64,000 bases of DNA from Chryseobacterium phocaeense (GTDB lineage Bacteria; Bacteroidota; Bacteroidia; Flavobacteriales; Weeksellaceae): positions 1,054,001-1,118,000 of the forward strand of contig NZ_LT827014.1 of assembly GCF_900169075.1 (NCBI RefSeq). The letters run 5' to 3'. Position 1 is the first letter of the stretch. The number at the start of each line of letters is the position of its first letter. Positions 27,178 to 35,962 of the stretch are shown in pieces. The position numbers and the translations under genes were made by a program. The notes beneath the pieces are model-generated. The model ran no database searches, was not told the DNA's origin, and saw only the letters and a program-made list of their open reading frames with translations.

Positions 27178-27205
27178 TTAACCCATCATTAACCTTTCAT
27201 TAACC
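27178..27205. promoter_or_regulatory. Three phased CATTAACC boxes, candidate response regulator sites
   Basis: TTAACC occurs at 27178-27183, 27189-27194 and 27200-27205, exactly 11 nt apart, each preceded by CA. They lie between the kinase start (27146) and the outer-membrane gene start (27274). Direct repeats at one helical turn are the standard arrangement for OmpR-type dimers. They resemble the TTAACAA set at 19966. Confidence 0.62.
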
Positions 27206-27273
27206 GAAATTATCTCCGTAAATACAGAATTTTGGACCGTAAAGCAGAAACAGTCTTGCTTACCCAACTGATT

Positions 27274-29646
27274 ATGTATAAAATTTTTCTTTTCCTGGTA
27301 TTTCCTATATTCCTTTCAGCTCAGACCACTGTGATCAAAGGTTTAGTGACAGACACCGAAAATGGGAAGATAGCCGACGCAGACGTAGAATTCTATAATG
27401 TGAAAAATGAATTGATTAAAATCCTCAAAACAGATGCTGAAGGCCATTTCAGCTGGGACGGGATTTCTATGGATTCCGTGAAAATATCAGTTAAAAAAAC
27501 AGATTACGCTCCTTTTGAAAAAACAATCGGGAGCCGGGAGGATGAAGGCGTTTTAAAAATCATTCTTCAGAAGAAGCCCCAGGAAATAGAAGCCGTAGTG
27601 ATGACGAAGCAAAAGCCTGTGGTCACCAGGAAAGTTGACCGCCTTGAATTTAATGTGGAAAACAGCAATATTTCTTCGCTCAATGCTTGGGAGATCCTCA
27701 AGAAAACACCTAATGTAACGGTTAACAATGACGTCATTGCGGTGAAAGGCGGGACAGGAATTCTGGTCACTATTAATGATAAGAAAGTGATGCTTACAGG
27801 TGAAGAACTTAAAAACTTCCTGGAAAGCACCCAGGGAGATGAAATAAAATCCGTGGAAGTCATTACAAATCCCCCGGCAAAATATGAAGCGTCAGGAAGC
27901 GCCGTATTGAATATTGTCATGAAGAAAAATAAGATTGAAGGATATCGCGGAAATCTTTTTTCAAAATATATTCAGACCCAATATGCAAAAGGACTTTTAG
28001 GAACTTCCCAATATTACAAAAAAGATAAACTTTCCCTTATGGCCAGCTATTACAGGGGATTCGGAACCTATTACCGTGAAGGAACGGATTACGTGAACTA
28101 TCAGGAAAGTCAGACCCGATGGGTGAGTACCATGAACAGGAAGGATAAAAACAATGCTCAGAATACCGTGAACTTTAATGTGGAATATGAAGCGGACAGT
28201 CTCACCACACTCAGCCTTAATTATTCCGGATATTTTGGTCCGAAATCATTTGGAACCTATGTGGTTCCTACATTGATCTACAATGCTCAGGACAGGATAG
28301 AATCTGATTATACCACCATCAATGACCACTGGTCAAGGAAAATTAATAATTCATTAAGCTTTCAGCTGGACAGGAAACTGAATAAAAAGGGCAGCCTGTC
28401 ATGGATCAGTTATTTTACCGGAAACAATGCAGATAAATATCAGAATGTGCTTACCCATCTGAATTTTGAAGGTGAGGAACCGAGGGATGATAACTTCTTT
28501 ACCCGAAATAAGGCAGATGTTAAGCTCTATTCCACCCAGGCAGATTATCAGTGGAAAGGAGAAAAACTGGAATTTGAATCCGGAGCAAAATATAGCTTCG
28601 TAAAAACAACAAGCGGCCAGGATTTTTCAGATAATGAAAACGGGACCCTGCAGCTTCGGCCCGAGAAAAGTAATTTGTTTGATTATAAGGAACATAATTT
28701 TGCTATCTATTCTTCATTAGCGTATAATCTTGGAAAATGGAATTTCAAGGGAGGTTTCCGTGCTGAAATGACAGATCTGGAAGGAATCGTATCTGAACCT
28801 TATGAACAGAACAAAAATAAGTACTGGAGTCTTTTCCCAACGTTCTACGCCCAATATACTACGGAAAATAAACAGGAATTTGGATTTTCTTATGGAAAAA
28901 GGATCAGCCGCCCGTCCTATTCATGGCTGAATCCTGCAAAGTCTTACTATAATTTATTCTCCTATTATCAGGGAGACCCAAAGCTGAAAGCCACCATTAT
29001 CCATAATCTTAATCTGACCTATTCCTGGAAAGGCTGGAACCTGGATCTGTATTACAGGAAAGAGATCTATCCTTCCATGGAAATTTCGTACCAGGAACCC
29101 AGTACCAATCAGCTGATCTACTATTTTACCAATATTGAAAAAGGACAGGCTTTTGGTGCCAGTTTATATAAGAGTTTTCAGATCAAACCATGGTGGACAC
29201 TGATTCTTTCCGAAAACCTGGAGCATAATGAAAATTATTTTAAAGGAATTGATAACCAGATCTATAAAAATAAAGTCTGGAACTGGGTATCTGACATTTC
29301 TACCTCATTCACATTAGATAAAAACAGCGACTGGAAGATTGAGGCCGGGCATAAGTACTATTCACCGGGAATACAGGGAACTTTTACCATATCCGGTGCC
29401 TGGGCTGCCTATTTTGTGATGAACAGGAAATTTTTAAATAAAAAGCTCGAAGCTTCATTTATTTTTAATGATATTTTCAGGTCGATGGGCCAGAAAGTGA
29501 GTACAAAATATGCCAATCAGGACAATTATTTCCTGGATTATCAGGATACTCAGGGGTTTACGCTTTCATTGAAATTTAACTTTGGAAACCAATCGGTGAA
29601 GAATGCCAAAACCATAAAGAAAACGGATGAGCAAGATAGACTGTAA
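27274..29646 (+). CDS. Outer-membrane beta-barrel protein, TonB-dependent receptor-like
   Basis: Starting at 27274 gives 790 residues beginning MYKIFLFLVFPIFLSAQ, a clean signal peptide; an upstream ATG at 27232 adds 14 non-signal residues. Then come a carboxypeptidase-like regulatory domain (about 18-100), a plug-like segment (VDRLEFNVEN ... WEILKKTPNVTV ... ITNPPAKYEASGSAVLNI) and a large barrel of the OMP_b-brl_3 type rich in Tyr/Trp strands. No TonB box or SusD partner is visible. Divergent from a two-component system with phased operator-like repeats, so expression is probably signal-controlled. The cargo is unknown. Confidence 0.83.
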   Translation: MYKIFLFLVFPIFLSAQTTVIKGLVTDTENGKIADADVEFYNVKNELIKILKTDAEGHFSWDGISMDSVKISVKKTDYAPFEKTIGSREDEGVLKIILQKKPQEIEAVVMTKQKPVVTRKVDRLEFNVENSNISSLNAWEILKKTPNVTVNNDVIAVKGGTGILVTINDKKVMLTGEELKNFLESTQGDEIKSVEVITNPPAKYEASGSAVLNIVMKKNKIEGYRGNLFSKYIQTQYAKGLLGTSQYYKKDKLSLMASYYRGFGTYYREGTDYVNYQESQTRWVSTMNRKDKNNAQNTVNFNVEYEADSLTTLSLNYSGYFGPKSFGTYVVPTLIYNAQDRIESDYTTINDHWSRKINNSLSFQLDRKLNKKGSLSWISYFTGNNADKYQNVLTHLNFEGEEPRDDNFFTRNKADVKLYSTQADYQWKGEKLEFESGAKYSFVKTTSGQDFSDNENGTLQLRPEKSNLFDYKEHNFAIYSSLAYNLGKWNFKGGFRAEMTDLEGIVSEPYEQNKNKYWSLFPTFYAQYTTENKQEFGFSYGKRISRPSYSWLNPAKSYYNLFSYYQGDPKLKATIIHNLNLTYSWKGWNLDLYYRKEIYPSMEISYQEPSTNQLIYYFTNIEKGQAFGASLYKSFQIKPWWTLILSENLEHNENYFKGIDNQIYKNKVWNWVSDISTSFTLDKNSDWKIEAGHKYYSPGIQGTFTISGAWAAYFVMNRKFLNKKLEASFIFNDIFRSMGQKVSTKYANQDNYFLDYQDTQGFTLSLKFNFGNQSVKNAKTIKKTDEQDRL

Positions 29647-29953
29647 TCGATGAGTGGGAGAGTTTGAGAGTATTAGGGTTTTGAGTGTGGGAAAGTTTTA
29701 GAGTGTTAGGGTTATTGTGTGGAGCGTTTTGGGATTATCAATTCGGGAAATATGGAATGAAAGGACAAATATCTGGTGGCTGAGGGCCTCGAAGTCACCA
29801 GTAATTAACACTGTAATATCTGAAATCTGATGTCTTATATCTGATATCTAAAAAAATAAAAAACTAATAGCCATAAAACATTATTATAAAAAGAAATCAT
29901 TATTACTGTCACATTTTTCCTAATTTTGATACTTATTTTTAAAAATTAGAGAT
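29647..29953. other. 307-bp gap with G-rich words and a REP-like hairpin
   Basis: 29650-29730 is made of GAGAGTTT/GAGTGTTAGGG-type words with no matching right arm. A REP-like palindrome is at 29773-29801. Further right are TATCTGATGTCTTATATCTGATATC words. A -7 box TAATTTTG at 29931-29938 precedes the M1 gene start by 16 nt. Confidence 0.5.
29773..29801. repeat. REP-like palindrome
   Basis: Outer arms CTGGTG (29773-29778) and CACCAG (29796-29801), inner core GAGGGCCTC. The pattern GTGGCTGAG...CTCGAAG...CAC also appears, in shorter form, at 45038-45057, so this is a dispersed element. Confidence 0.6.
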
Positions 29954-31819
29954 ATGAAGCGATTTCTTTATGCCGTAATAGTGGCTGTTTCCATGCAGCA
30001 GTTCTCTGCCCAGGAATTATATATGCCGAGAAATATTAAAAAAGCCTACGAAAAAGGTACCCGTGATATTTCCGGAGCGCCGGGTAAAAACTATTGGCAG
30101 AATAAAGGAATTTATAATGTAGAAGTAAAAGTGGATGCAGTCAGTAAAATGGTTTCCGGAAAAGAGACCATCGTGTACAGCAACAACAGTCCAAACGAAT
30201 TGCAGGAGCTGGCCATCCGGTTTGTGAATAACCTTCACAAGCCACAGTCACCAAGATCAGGCTTTGTCTCGAAAGATTTCCTGTCTTCGGGACTGCACAT
30301 CAAATCATTGATCGTAAACGGAACGAAATATAACGTAAACAGTGACGACTGGGGAACTGTTGAGAAAGTAAAACTGAACAAACCTCTTAAGGCAGGGGCA
30401 AAAGCGGATGTAAAAATAGAGTGGGAGTATCCTCTTTCCGTGCAGAGTGGCAGAGAAGGACAGATAGATCCTGAAACGTTTTACGTAGCTTATTCTTTCC
30501 CGAGAATTTCTGTCTATGATGATTACAATGGCTGGGATATGCTTCCGCATTCAGACAGGCAGGAATTTTACAATGATTTTAACGACTACAGCTTTGCCAT
30601 TACTGCTCCTAAAAACTTTGTGGTATGGGCCACCGGAGATTTTCTGAATCCGGAAGCTGTACTTCAGCCGGAGTACCTGAAAAGATATAGAGCATCCCTG
30701 AAAAGTGACAAAATAATACACATCGCATCCGAACAGGAAATGAAATCCGGGAAAGTGACCAAGCCCAACAAATGGAATGTCTGGAAGTTCAAAGCGAGCC
30801 ATATCACCGATTTCTGTTTTGCCTTAAGCAACCATTATGTTTGGGACGCATCCAGTGTTCAGCTGAAAACAAAAAGGGCAAGCGTGCAGTCAGCTTACAA
30901 AGCAGGCGCAAAGGATTTTGAACAATATACTGGATGGATGCGTTATAACCTGGATTGGTTTTCGAAAAAATGGCCGGGTGTAGAATATCCTTACAATGTA
31001 ATGACTGCCGTGCAGGGTTATGCAGATATGGAATATCCAATGATGATCAATGATACGAGTATCCCGGATGACCTTCGTGATGCAAGGCTTACGGCAGATC
31101 ATGAGATCGCTCATACCTATTTTCCTTTTTATATGGGCATCAATGAAACCCGCTATGCTTTTATGGACGAAGGCTGGGCAACAACTCTTGAATATCTGAT
31201 CGGTATTGATGAAAATGGGGAGCTGCCTGCCAAAGAATTTTATAAAAACTTCCGGGTTAAAAAATGGATCAATGATCCTTCTACTGAACAGGATCAGCCT
31301 ATTATTACAATGAGCACGCAGGTAAGCGGTGCGGGATATGGCAATAATTCCTATGTAAAAGCTTCTCTATCTTATCTGGCATTAAAGGATTATCTGGGAG
31401 ATGAACTGTTTAAAAAAGCACTTTTGCATTATATGGACAACTGGAACGGAAAGCATCCGGTGCCTTGGGATTATTTTAATTCAATGAATACCGGCTCAGG
31501 GAAAAACCTCAACTGGTTCTTTCAAAACTGGTTCTACACCAATAATTATATTGATCTTAAGATCACAGGAGCTTCACAGCTGAATGATATGTTGACGGTC
31601 AATATAGATAATACCGGTGGATTTGCCATCCCTTTTGATGCAGTTTTAAATTATGAAGACGGATCAGTGGAAAAGCTTCATTTTTCTCCCTCATTATGGG
31701 AAAAAGATCAAAAGCATGCAGACCTCGCGGTTCCTATTAAAAAGAAAGTGAAATCCGTTACTTTGGATGGAGACATTTTTATGGATTACACCCCGGAAAA
31801 CAATACAAAATCATTATAA
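29954..31819 (+). CDS. M1 family metallopeptidase, exported (paralogue)
   Basis: 621 residues with signal peptide (about 1-19, ending FSAQE). Zinc site HEIAH (383-387) with third ligand E406 in FMDEGW; substrate loop GYADMEYPM. It shares order and many blocks with the 732-residue M1 protein at 21806 (YWQNKG..YNV, TYSNNSPNEL, SFPRISVYDDYNGWDMLP), so the two are paralogues; this one lacks the C-terminal extra domain. Aminopeptidase activity outside the cytoplasm is expected. Confidence 0.87.
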   Translation: MKRFLYAVIVAVSMQQFSAQELYMPRNIKKAYEKGTRDISGAPGKNYWQNKGIYNVEVKVDAVSKMVSGKETIVYSNNSPNELQELAIRFVNNLHKPQSPRSGFVSKDFLSSGLHIKSLIVNGTKYNVNSDDWGTVEKVKLNKPLKAGAKADVKIEWEYPLSVQSGREGQIDPETFYVAYSFPRISVYDDYNGWDMLPHSDRQEFYNDFNDYSFAITAPKNFVVWATGDFLNPEAVLQPEYLKRYRASLKSDKIIHIASEQEMKSGKVTKPNKWNVWKFKASHITDFCFALSNHYVWDASSVQLKTKRASVQSAYKAGAKDFEQYTGWMRYNLDWFSKKWPGVEYPYNVMTAVQGYADMEYPMMINDTSIPDDLRDARLTADHEIAHTYFPFYMGINETRYAFMDEGWATTLEYLIGIDENGELPAKEFYKNFRVKKWINDPSTEQDQPIITMSTQVSGAGYGNNSYVKASLSYLALKDYLGDELFKKALLHYMDNWNGKHPVPWDYFNSMNTGSGKNLNWFFQNWFYTNNYIDLKITGASQLNDMLTVNIDNTGGFAIPFDAVLNYEDGSVEKLHFSPSLWEKDQKHADLAVPIKKKVKSVTLDGDIFMDYTPENNTKSL

Positions 31820-31822
31820 AAC

Positions 31823-31852
31823 AAGAGCCTGAATCAGAAAATTCAGGCTCTT
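31823..31852. terminator. Bidirectional terminator
   Basis: Twelve-bp perfect arms AAGAGCCTGAAT (31823-31834) and ATTCAGGCTCTT (31841-31852), 6-nt loop, T run on the right. It separates the convergent M1 (stop 31819) and M43 (31883) genes. Confidence 0.85.
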
Positions 31853-31882
31853 TTATTTGAAAAATTAATGGGTGTGTACGTA

Positions 31883-32899
31883 TTATCTTAAACCAGCTCT
31901 CGGACCGGCAGCAGCCACTACAGCCTGCATTCTTGTTTTTTGGTTGGTAGAGAACATAAACATCGCTTTGTCATCCACATAATCCATATAGTTCATAAAC
32001 ATTTGAGAACGGCTTACTCCTCCGCAAACTCTGTTTAAAGGATAAGACGGAGTTCCGTAGTTAGGGCCGGGAGAAGTAGGAGTGTCATTAGAGTAATCCG
32101 TCTGACATCCTGCATCGGAAGATCCCCAAAGGTGAGGAAGGTTTAAATAATGACCTACTTCATGAGTAGCAGTTCTTCCTAAGTTAAATGGAGCGGAAGA
32201 CCCAGTCTTTCCTACATACTGATAGCCTAATACAAGCCCGTCATACCACTGTCCTGCATGTTCAGGGTAATAAGCATAACCTAGCACCCCTGGCTGGCCG
32301 TTCTCATTAAGAATAGAGTTAACAACCCACACATTCATATTTTTTGTTGGGTCTGTGGCATCAATACCTCCGGTACTTGATTTCTTCATTTCATTGAGAT
32401 TAGATCTCCATGATGTTTTGGTATTTTTTTTACGGTTGGTTGCCACCAGTTTAAAACGGATTTTTACATCACCGGCTTTAGCAGACTGGAAGGCTGTGGG
32501 AGTATTTGCGGCATCAGGATTGGTTCCTCCGTAATCAGCATTCAGCACTGCAATTTGTTCTGCAATTCTAGCGTCGGAAACATTTTGCGAGGTGGTATTG
32601 TAGATCACGTTAAAAACAACAGGGATTTCAACGGTTCCATCTGCAAGTACTTTGCCCATGGATAGGTCTCGGGAGAACTTTTCAAGTTGTAATTCATTTG
32701 CTTCAAATCTTGCTCTGGCTTCCGGATTGTTTTTAAGAGCCTGTTCTCTTATTTCATCTGAGGGACACGTTCTTTTTGAAGCAGCTATGTCTTGGGTGGT
32801 ATTGGGATCCTGTAACTGATCCTCCTGATTTGACATATTGTCATTGTTACATGCTGCCATGAAGCTCAGAACAAGAGCTCCGAAAAATAGTTTTTTCAT
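31883..32899 (-). CDS. M43-family zinc metalloprotease lipoprotein
   Basis: 338 residues with lipobox (LSFMAAC, Cys at 17). Catalytic HEVGHYLNLPH is HExxHxxxxxH with Asn where many metzincins have Gly, and the Met-turn NYMDY follows downstream of a Cys. The region FNVIYNTTSQNVSDARI and the ATDPTKNMNVWVVN block are typical of pappalysin-like M43 proteins of Bacteroidota. It is anchored to a membrane by lipid and probably exported. A close paralogue is at 35963. The -7 box TACATTTG lies on the minus strand at 32925-32932. Confidence 0.87.
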   Translation of the reverse strand: MKKLFFGALVLSFMAACNNDNMSNQEDQLQDPNTTQDIAASKRTCPSDEIREQALKNNPEARARFEANELQLEKFSRDLSMGKVLADGTVEIPVVFNVIYNTTSQNVSDARIAEQIAVLNADYGGTNPDAANTPTAFQSAKAGDVKIRFKLVATNRKKNTKTSWRSNLNEMKKSSTGGIDATDPTKNMNVWVVNSILNENGQPGVLGYAYYPEHAGQWYDGLVLGYQYVGKTGSSAPFNLGRTATHEVGHYLNLPHLWGSSDAGCQTDYSNDTPTSPGPNYGTPSYPLNRVCGGVSRSQMFMNYMDYVDDKAMFMFSTNQKTRMQAVVAAAGPRAGLR

Positions 32900-32924
32900 A
32901 TTATACTGTAATTGGTTTGGTTCC

Positions 32925-32932
32925 CAAATGTA
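32925..32932 (-). promoter_or_regulatory. Promoter -7 box of M43 gene A
   Basis: TACATTTG on the minus strand, 25 nt before the start codon, with CTTG 20 nt upstream as a weak -33. The sequence after the box (GGGAACCAAACCA) matches the promoter of the paralogue at 36995. Confidence 0.5.
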
Positions 32933-33149
32933 TAGTATAAAAATATAATACGCAAGAAATTTTACAAAATATTTAAATATCGTTACCTAATAAGCGTTAG
33001 TGTTGAATAATAATTATGTATTTTGATTTTTGATTGAATTTTAATCATTTTTATAATGAGTGTTTAATTATTTACAATATAAATTAATTTTGTTTAAAAT
33101 AATTCACTTAAATCATTAAAAATAATTGATTTTTTTAACTTGTCTTAAG

Positions 33150-33791
33150 TTAACCGGCAAATCCGTTTTTAATGGCAAACACAGCCAGGCCCACCCGGGT
33201 TTTCAGTTCCAGTTTATCACACAGCTGATCGCGGTAGCTTTCCACTGTTCTCGGGCTGCAGCACATTTTATCTGCAATTTCTTTATAGCTTAGTTCGGTG
33301 ACAGTATATTTCAGGAATTCCCTTTCGCGGTCCGAAATTCTTACTGCATTTTCACCCTCTTTGTCTTTGTTGAGGTTGGAGAATATGATTTTTGACGCCC
33401 ATTCCGGGTAGAAAAAACCGTCTGTATTCAGCTTGGTTAATGCGGTTTCGAGATCTTTTGGATGGGTGTTTTTTAATAAATATCCTTTTGCTCCGTTTTT
33501 AATCATTTTAATGACGCTGTTATCGTCACCCTGCATGCTGAGAGCCATCACTTTGATATCAGGGTGGTTCTTTGTCAGCCAGGCTGCGGTTTCAAATCCG
33601 TCCATAATGGGCATGCTGATATCCAGAAGGATAATATCAGGGATTTTAGCATCATTTTCAAACTTGTCAATCAGGTCTTTGCCGTTTTCGCAGACGTAAA
33701 TCACTTCAAACTCATTAAAATTATCAATGATTCCTTCCAGTGCTTTGGCAATAAGAATGTGGTCGTCTACAATTACTATGGATTTTTTCAT
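33150..33791 (-). CDS. NarL/LuxR-family response regulator
   Basis: 213 residues. Receiver with DD (9-10), phosphorylation D57 in LLDISMP, K in KGYLLKNTHP, then a LuxR-type HTH at the end (RISDREREFLKYTVTELSYKEIADKMCCSPRTVESYRDQL). It overlaps its kinase by 4 nt. The target genes are not visible; it may act on the adjacent hypothetical genes or on the M43 protease genes on either side. A quiet 250-nt AT-rich gap lies downstream (32900-33149). Confidence 0.88.
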   Translation of the reverse strand: MKKSIVIVDDHILIAKALEGIIDNFNEFEVIYVCENGKDLIDKFENDAKIPDIILLDISMPIMDGFETAAWLTKNHPDIKVMALSMQGDDNSVIKMIKNGAKGYLLKNTHPKDLETALTKLNTDGFFYPEWASKIIFSNLNKDKEGENAVRISDREREFLKYTVTELSYKEIADKMCCSPRTVESYRDQLCDKLELKTRVGLAVFAIKNGFAG

Positions 33792-34573
33792 GGCTGTTTT
33801 TTTAAAATAATATTGAGCTCGGTTCCGGCTTCCTCGCTGCTGTTAAAACTGAAATCAGCCCCTATGATGGCTGCCCTGTTCTTCATATTGGTGAGGCCGA
33901 TACCGTTGGATTGTACTTTGCTGCTGTCGAATCCTGTACCGTCATCTTTAAGGTTCAGTTCCCAGAGTATGTCTTCAGAGGTATTCAGATGAATAAAAAT
34001 ATTCTTGCAGTGGGCGTGTTTGATACTGTTCTGGATAAATTCCTGGGTAATTCTCAGTAATACATTTTTATGGACAAAGCCCAGATCAAGCTGCTTGAAG
34101 TTGTGTTCAAAAGTTACCTGGCAACGCTTGAAAGTATTGGTATTGTCAACCTCTTCCTGGATCAAAGTTACGATTTCCTTTTGGTTAATATTATCGTCAG
34201 TCAGTGTTTTTGAGAGGCTTCTGAGATCCTGCAGCGACTGATTGATAATCTGGGAAACCTGATCTATTCTTTCGCTCACTTCAGGGACTCTGTTTTCGTA
34301 CAGAAGCTGTTGGGTGTACAGGCTTACCAATGTTAATTTCTGACCTATATTGTCATGGAGTTCACGGCCTATCTGCTGCATGGTGGCCTGCTGGATCTCA
34401 AGCTGGGTAGCCAGAAGCTCCCGCTTGTGAATTTCGTTCTTTACTTCAATTTCATTCAGATATTCTTTTTTACGCTGCTGGTATTTTCTGATATAAATCA
34501 CTACAGCGGATACAAACAGGACAAAGAAAACATTGAATAAAATAAGTGTTATGATGAGCTCTGTTTTCCCCAT
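33788..34573 (-). CDS. HisKA_3-type sensor kinase
   Basis: 261 residues with one N-terminal membrane helix (about 6-28) and no real extracytoplasmic domain. The dimerisation/phosphoacceptor helix has H73 in GRELHDNIGQKLTL; HATPase shows QNSIKHA, DDGTGFD and NGIGLTNMKNRA. It is the partner of the NarL-type regulator downstream. Its start lies inside the 3' end of the upstream membrane protein gene (25-nt overlap), which may supply the missing sensor function. Confidence 0.87.
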   Translation of the reverse strand: MGKTELIITLILFNVFFVLFVSAVVIYIRKYQQRKKEYLNEIEVKNEIHKRELLATQLEIQQATMQQIGRELHDNIGQKLTLVSLYTQQLLYENRVPEVSERIDQVSQIINQSLQDLRSLSKTLTDDNINQKEIVTLIQEEVDNTNTFKRCQVTFEHNFKQLDLGFVHKNVLLRITQEFIQNSIKHAHCKNIFIHLNTSEDILWELNLKDDGTGFDSSKVQSNGIGLTNMKNRAAIIGADFSFNSSEEAGTELNIILKKQP

Positions 34574-35202
34574 ATGAATGAAATTGAAAATAATAGATAC
34601 ATGATAATTCCTGACAGGAGAAAGTACGAAAAATAGATATTATGAAGTTCCCTGTATTCCTTAATAAGATTAAAGAAGGTCCAGAACGGCAGTGTTCCTA
34701 TATAAAATAACGTTACCCCGAGGTTGATGTAAAACATTTTATTCCTGCTGAAGTTCAGGATTTCAAAAGAATTAATCTGTTTATAATATTCCATGACCAC
34801 TAAAACCATCAAAATAAGACATCCCACCGTGTAGTTATAGGACAAAATGATTTTTTTGGTGGTGAAGAAAAATTCACTGGATACAAATGACAGCAGATAC
34901 ACCAGTGACATGGCATAGAAAAGCTTTGGCTTGCCTAAAGATTTTGCTGCATATAGCCAGTAAAAGAACAGGAATTCAAGAGGAATTACGAAATAGTTAA
35001 AGAACTTCTGCTTATTGTATTCCATGACCAGATCTCCCCATTTACCAATCACTTCAGACAGGAACATGATAATTAAGTAAATGGAGAAATATTTCCAATA
35101 CCCTTCCTTATTATTTCGATTATAATAAATAACCGATATAACGGCAGCGAGTCCTTCTGCCCAAATCATCGATTCCTGAAGTATTTTCTGAAAATCTGTC
35201 AT
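34549..35202 (-). CDS. Polytopic membrane protein of unknown function, kinase-linked
   Basis: 217 residues with about 6-7 predicted membrane helices of aromatic-rich character (YFSIYLIIMFLSEVIGKW; FFNYFVIPLEFLFFYWLY; VGCLILMVLVVMEYY; LLSGIIMYLLFSISFIW). No known family is recognised. Its 25-nt overlap with the sensor kinase gene, which has almost no sensor of its own, suggests that it is part of the signalling unit. The seven-helix shape recalls 7TM sensor modules. This is an inference. Confidence 0.7.
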   Translation of the reverse strand: MTDFQKILQESMIWAEGLAAVISVIYYNRNNKEGYWKYFSIYLIIMFLSEVIGKWGDLVMEYNKQKFFNYFVIPLEFLFFYWLYAAKSLGKPKLFYAMSLVYLLSFVSSEFFFTTKKIILSYNYTVGCLILMVLVVMEYYKQINSFEILNFSRNKMFYINLGVTLFYIGTLPFWTFFNLIKEYRELHNIYFSYFLLSGIIMYLLFSISFIWGKQSSS

Positions 35203-35234
35203 TTTTTAGTATAGGGTATGGTGTATGTACAATA

Positions 35235-35777
35235 TTAAGGGAATTGTTCTGTTTTTGGACTTTCCGGAGGAGATAATGTCCCGTGGTTTTCAGCAATAGT
35301 ATCCGGGTACGTCATGGAAAGGTTTTTTTTGGAGGCCATAGCCAATATAGATCCGGAACTTGACGGGCAGAAATCGTAATGAAGCATCTCACCGTTTTCA
35401 TCTTCTTTTTTCAAAGTGGGAATCATCACCAGGGTGTGTCTTTCTGCATATTCTTTTTCTACCGGATGGCTCTCCATGATCGCCCAGTCTTCTGCTTTCG
35501 GATAAGCGGCGTAGTAAAATCTGATCCCCAAATGTTCGTCAGGAACATCAGGATTCACTTTTTTGGCTTCATTTTCTATGGTAGCAATGAAATTTTTCAG
35601 TTTAGGCAGATCAAACCATATGGAGTGAGCGTCTGTGATTCCCAATTCCTTATTAACAGCCTGCATCTGGTTGTCCCGGTAATTTGAAATTAACTTCCGT
35701 ACTAGATCTGTAGCGATGGTATTGGATGCTGAGATAGCTTCTAATGATCCTTCTTCTAAAGTAGGTTTTGTATTCAT
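35235..35777 (-). CDS. Hypothetical protein
   Basis: 180 residues, acidic and soluble, no signal peptide. Visible features: FDLPKLKNFIATIENEAKK, EHLGIRFYYAAYPK, and the C-terminal ENHGTLSPPESPKTEQ tail. No known domain is recognised. It is the first gene of a same-strand run (32-nt gap) with the 7TM-like protein, kinase and regulator, and so may belong to their operon. Confidence 0.7.
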   Translation of the reverse strand: MNTKPTLEEGSLEAISASNTIATDLVRKLISNYRDNQMQAVNKELGITDAHSIWFDLPKLKNFIATIENEAKKVNPDVPDEHLGIRFYYAAYPKAEDWAIMESHPVEKEYAERHTLVMIPTLKKEDENGEMLHYDFCPSSSGSILAMASKKNLSMTYPDTIAENHGTLSPPESPKTEQFP

Positions 35778-35902
35778 AGCGCTGGTTTTATAAAAGAATG
35801 TTAGTTAGTAGTGCAAATCTCGTAAAATTTTATGTTAAAACGGATGTGTTTTTTCCCCTTAATTCTCCGTGTTTTTACGGATTGTACAGAAGATGAAAAA
35901 AA

Positions 35903-35932
35903 ATAAGTCTCCAAAACAATTTGGAGACTTAT
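35903..35932 (-). terminator. Terminator after M43 gene B
   Basis: Thirteen-bp perfect arms (35903-35915 and 35920-35932, core AAGTCTCCAAA) with a 4-nt loop. On the minus strand a T-rich tract follows. Confidence 0.8.
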
Positions 35933-35962
35933 ATATTAAAAAATGTGAGAATGTATTTTACA

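Noticed and set aside
27178..27205. CRISPR-like array
   Set aside because: Three 6-nt boxes 11 nt apart are operator-sized; no 24-40 nt repeats with unique spacers exist in the window.
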